Below the pieces are notes generated by a model. The model did no database searches and had not been told where the DNA came from. It saw only the letters and a program-made list of their open reading frames with translations. A stretch of 5,727 nt of DNA from the NCBI GenBank assembly GCA_900552185.1, contig URYT01000122.1, positions 1-5,727 of the forward strand, in the 5' to 3' direction. Made by a program: the position numbers and the translations under genes. The DNA comes from an uncultured Collinsella sp. (GTDB taxonomy: Bacteria; Actinomycetota; Coriobacteriia; Coriobacteriales; Coriobacteriaceae). Positions 5,719 through 5,727 of the stretch are shown in pieces; position 1 is the stretch's first letter, and every line of letters begins with the position of its first letter.

Positions 5719-5727
5719 CTTCCTGCG

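Overview
The window is a high-GC bacterial segment with short intergenic gaps. Gene content, a GTG start and the intergenic palindromes fit a Coriobacteriia gut actinobacterium, most likely a Collinsella species. That assignment rests on recognising the style of the proteins and repeats, because no rRNA or other marker gene is present.

Layout: (1) 1-414, minus strand: a small membrane protein with a two-helix PLDc_N-like segment and two zinc ribbons, cut by the left edge. (2) 415-820: a divergent intergenic region with an array of four 15-bp cores in alternating orientation about every 40 bp, followed by two small dyads that may be operators. (3) 821-4032, plus strand: a tight three-gene operon encoding an FAD dehydrogenase of the GlpA/LhgO-like type with a C-terminal [2Fe-2S] domain, a second FAD/NAD(P) oxidoreductase, and a DUF1667 cysteine-motif protein. 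(4) 4033-4517: a gene-free stretch with a GC hairpin, a perfect 23-bp inverted repeat, a 160-bp MITE-like element with 27-bp terminal inverted repeats, and a degenerate direct repeat. (5) 4518-5606: an M24 (Xaa-Pro) metallopeptidase. (6) 5607-5727: a solo copy of the 23-bp repeat arm and a nested palindrome.

The three operon genes form a set known in anaerobic Firmicutes and Thermotogae, often beside glycerol genes. A dehydrogenase oxidises a hydroxy acid or glycerol 3-phosphate. A partner flavoprotein and a small cysteine protein probably relay the electrons.

The most important observation is that the middle gene is broken here. Its N-terminal FAD-binding glycine motif is missing and the reading frame shifts. 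The pattern is exactly that of a 20-nt deletion between two GGCGGC direct repeats. Everything downstream in the gene is intact, so the lesion looks recent, or it could be an assembly error. The other notable content is the density of three unrelated families of inverted repeat in under 1 kb of non-coding DNA.
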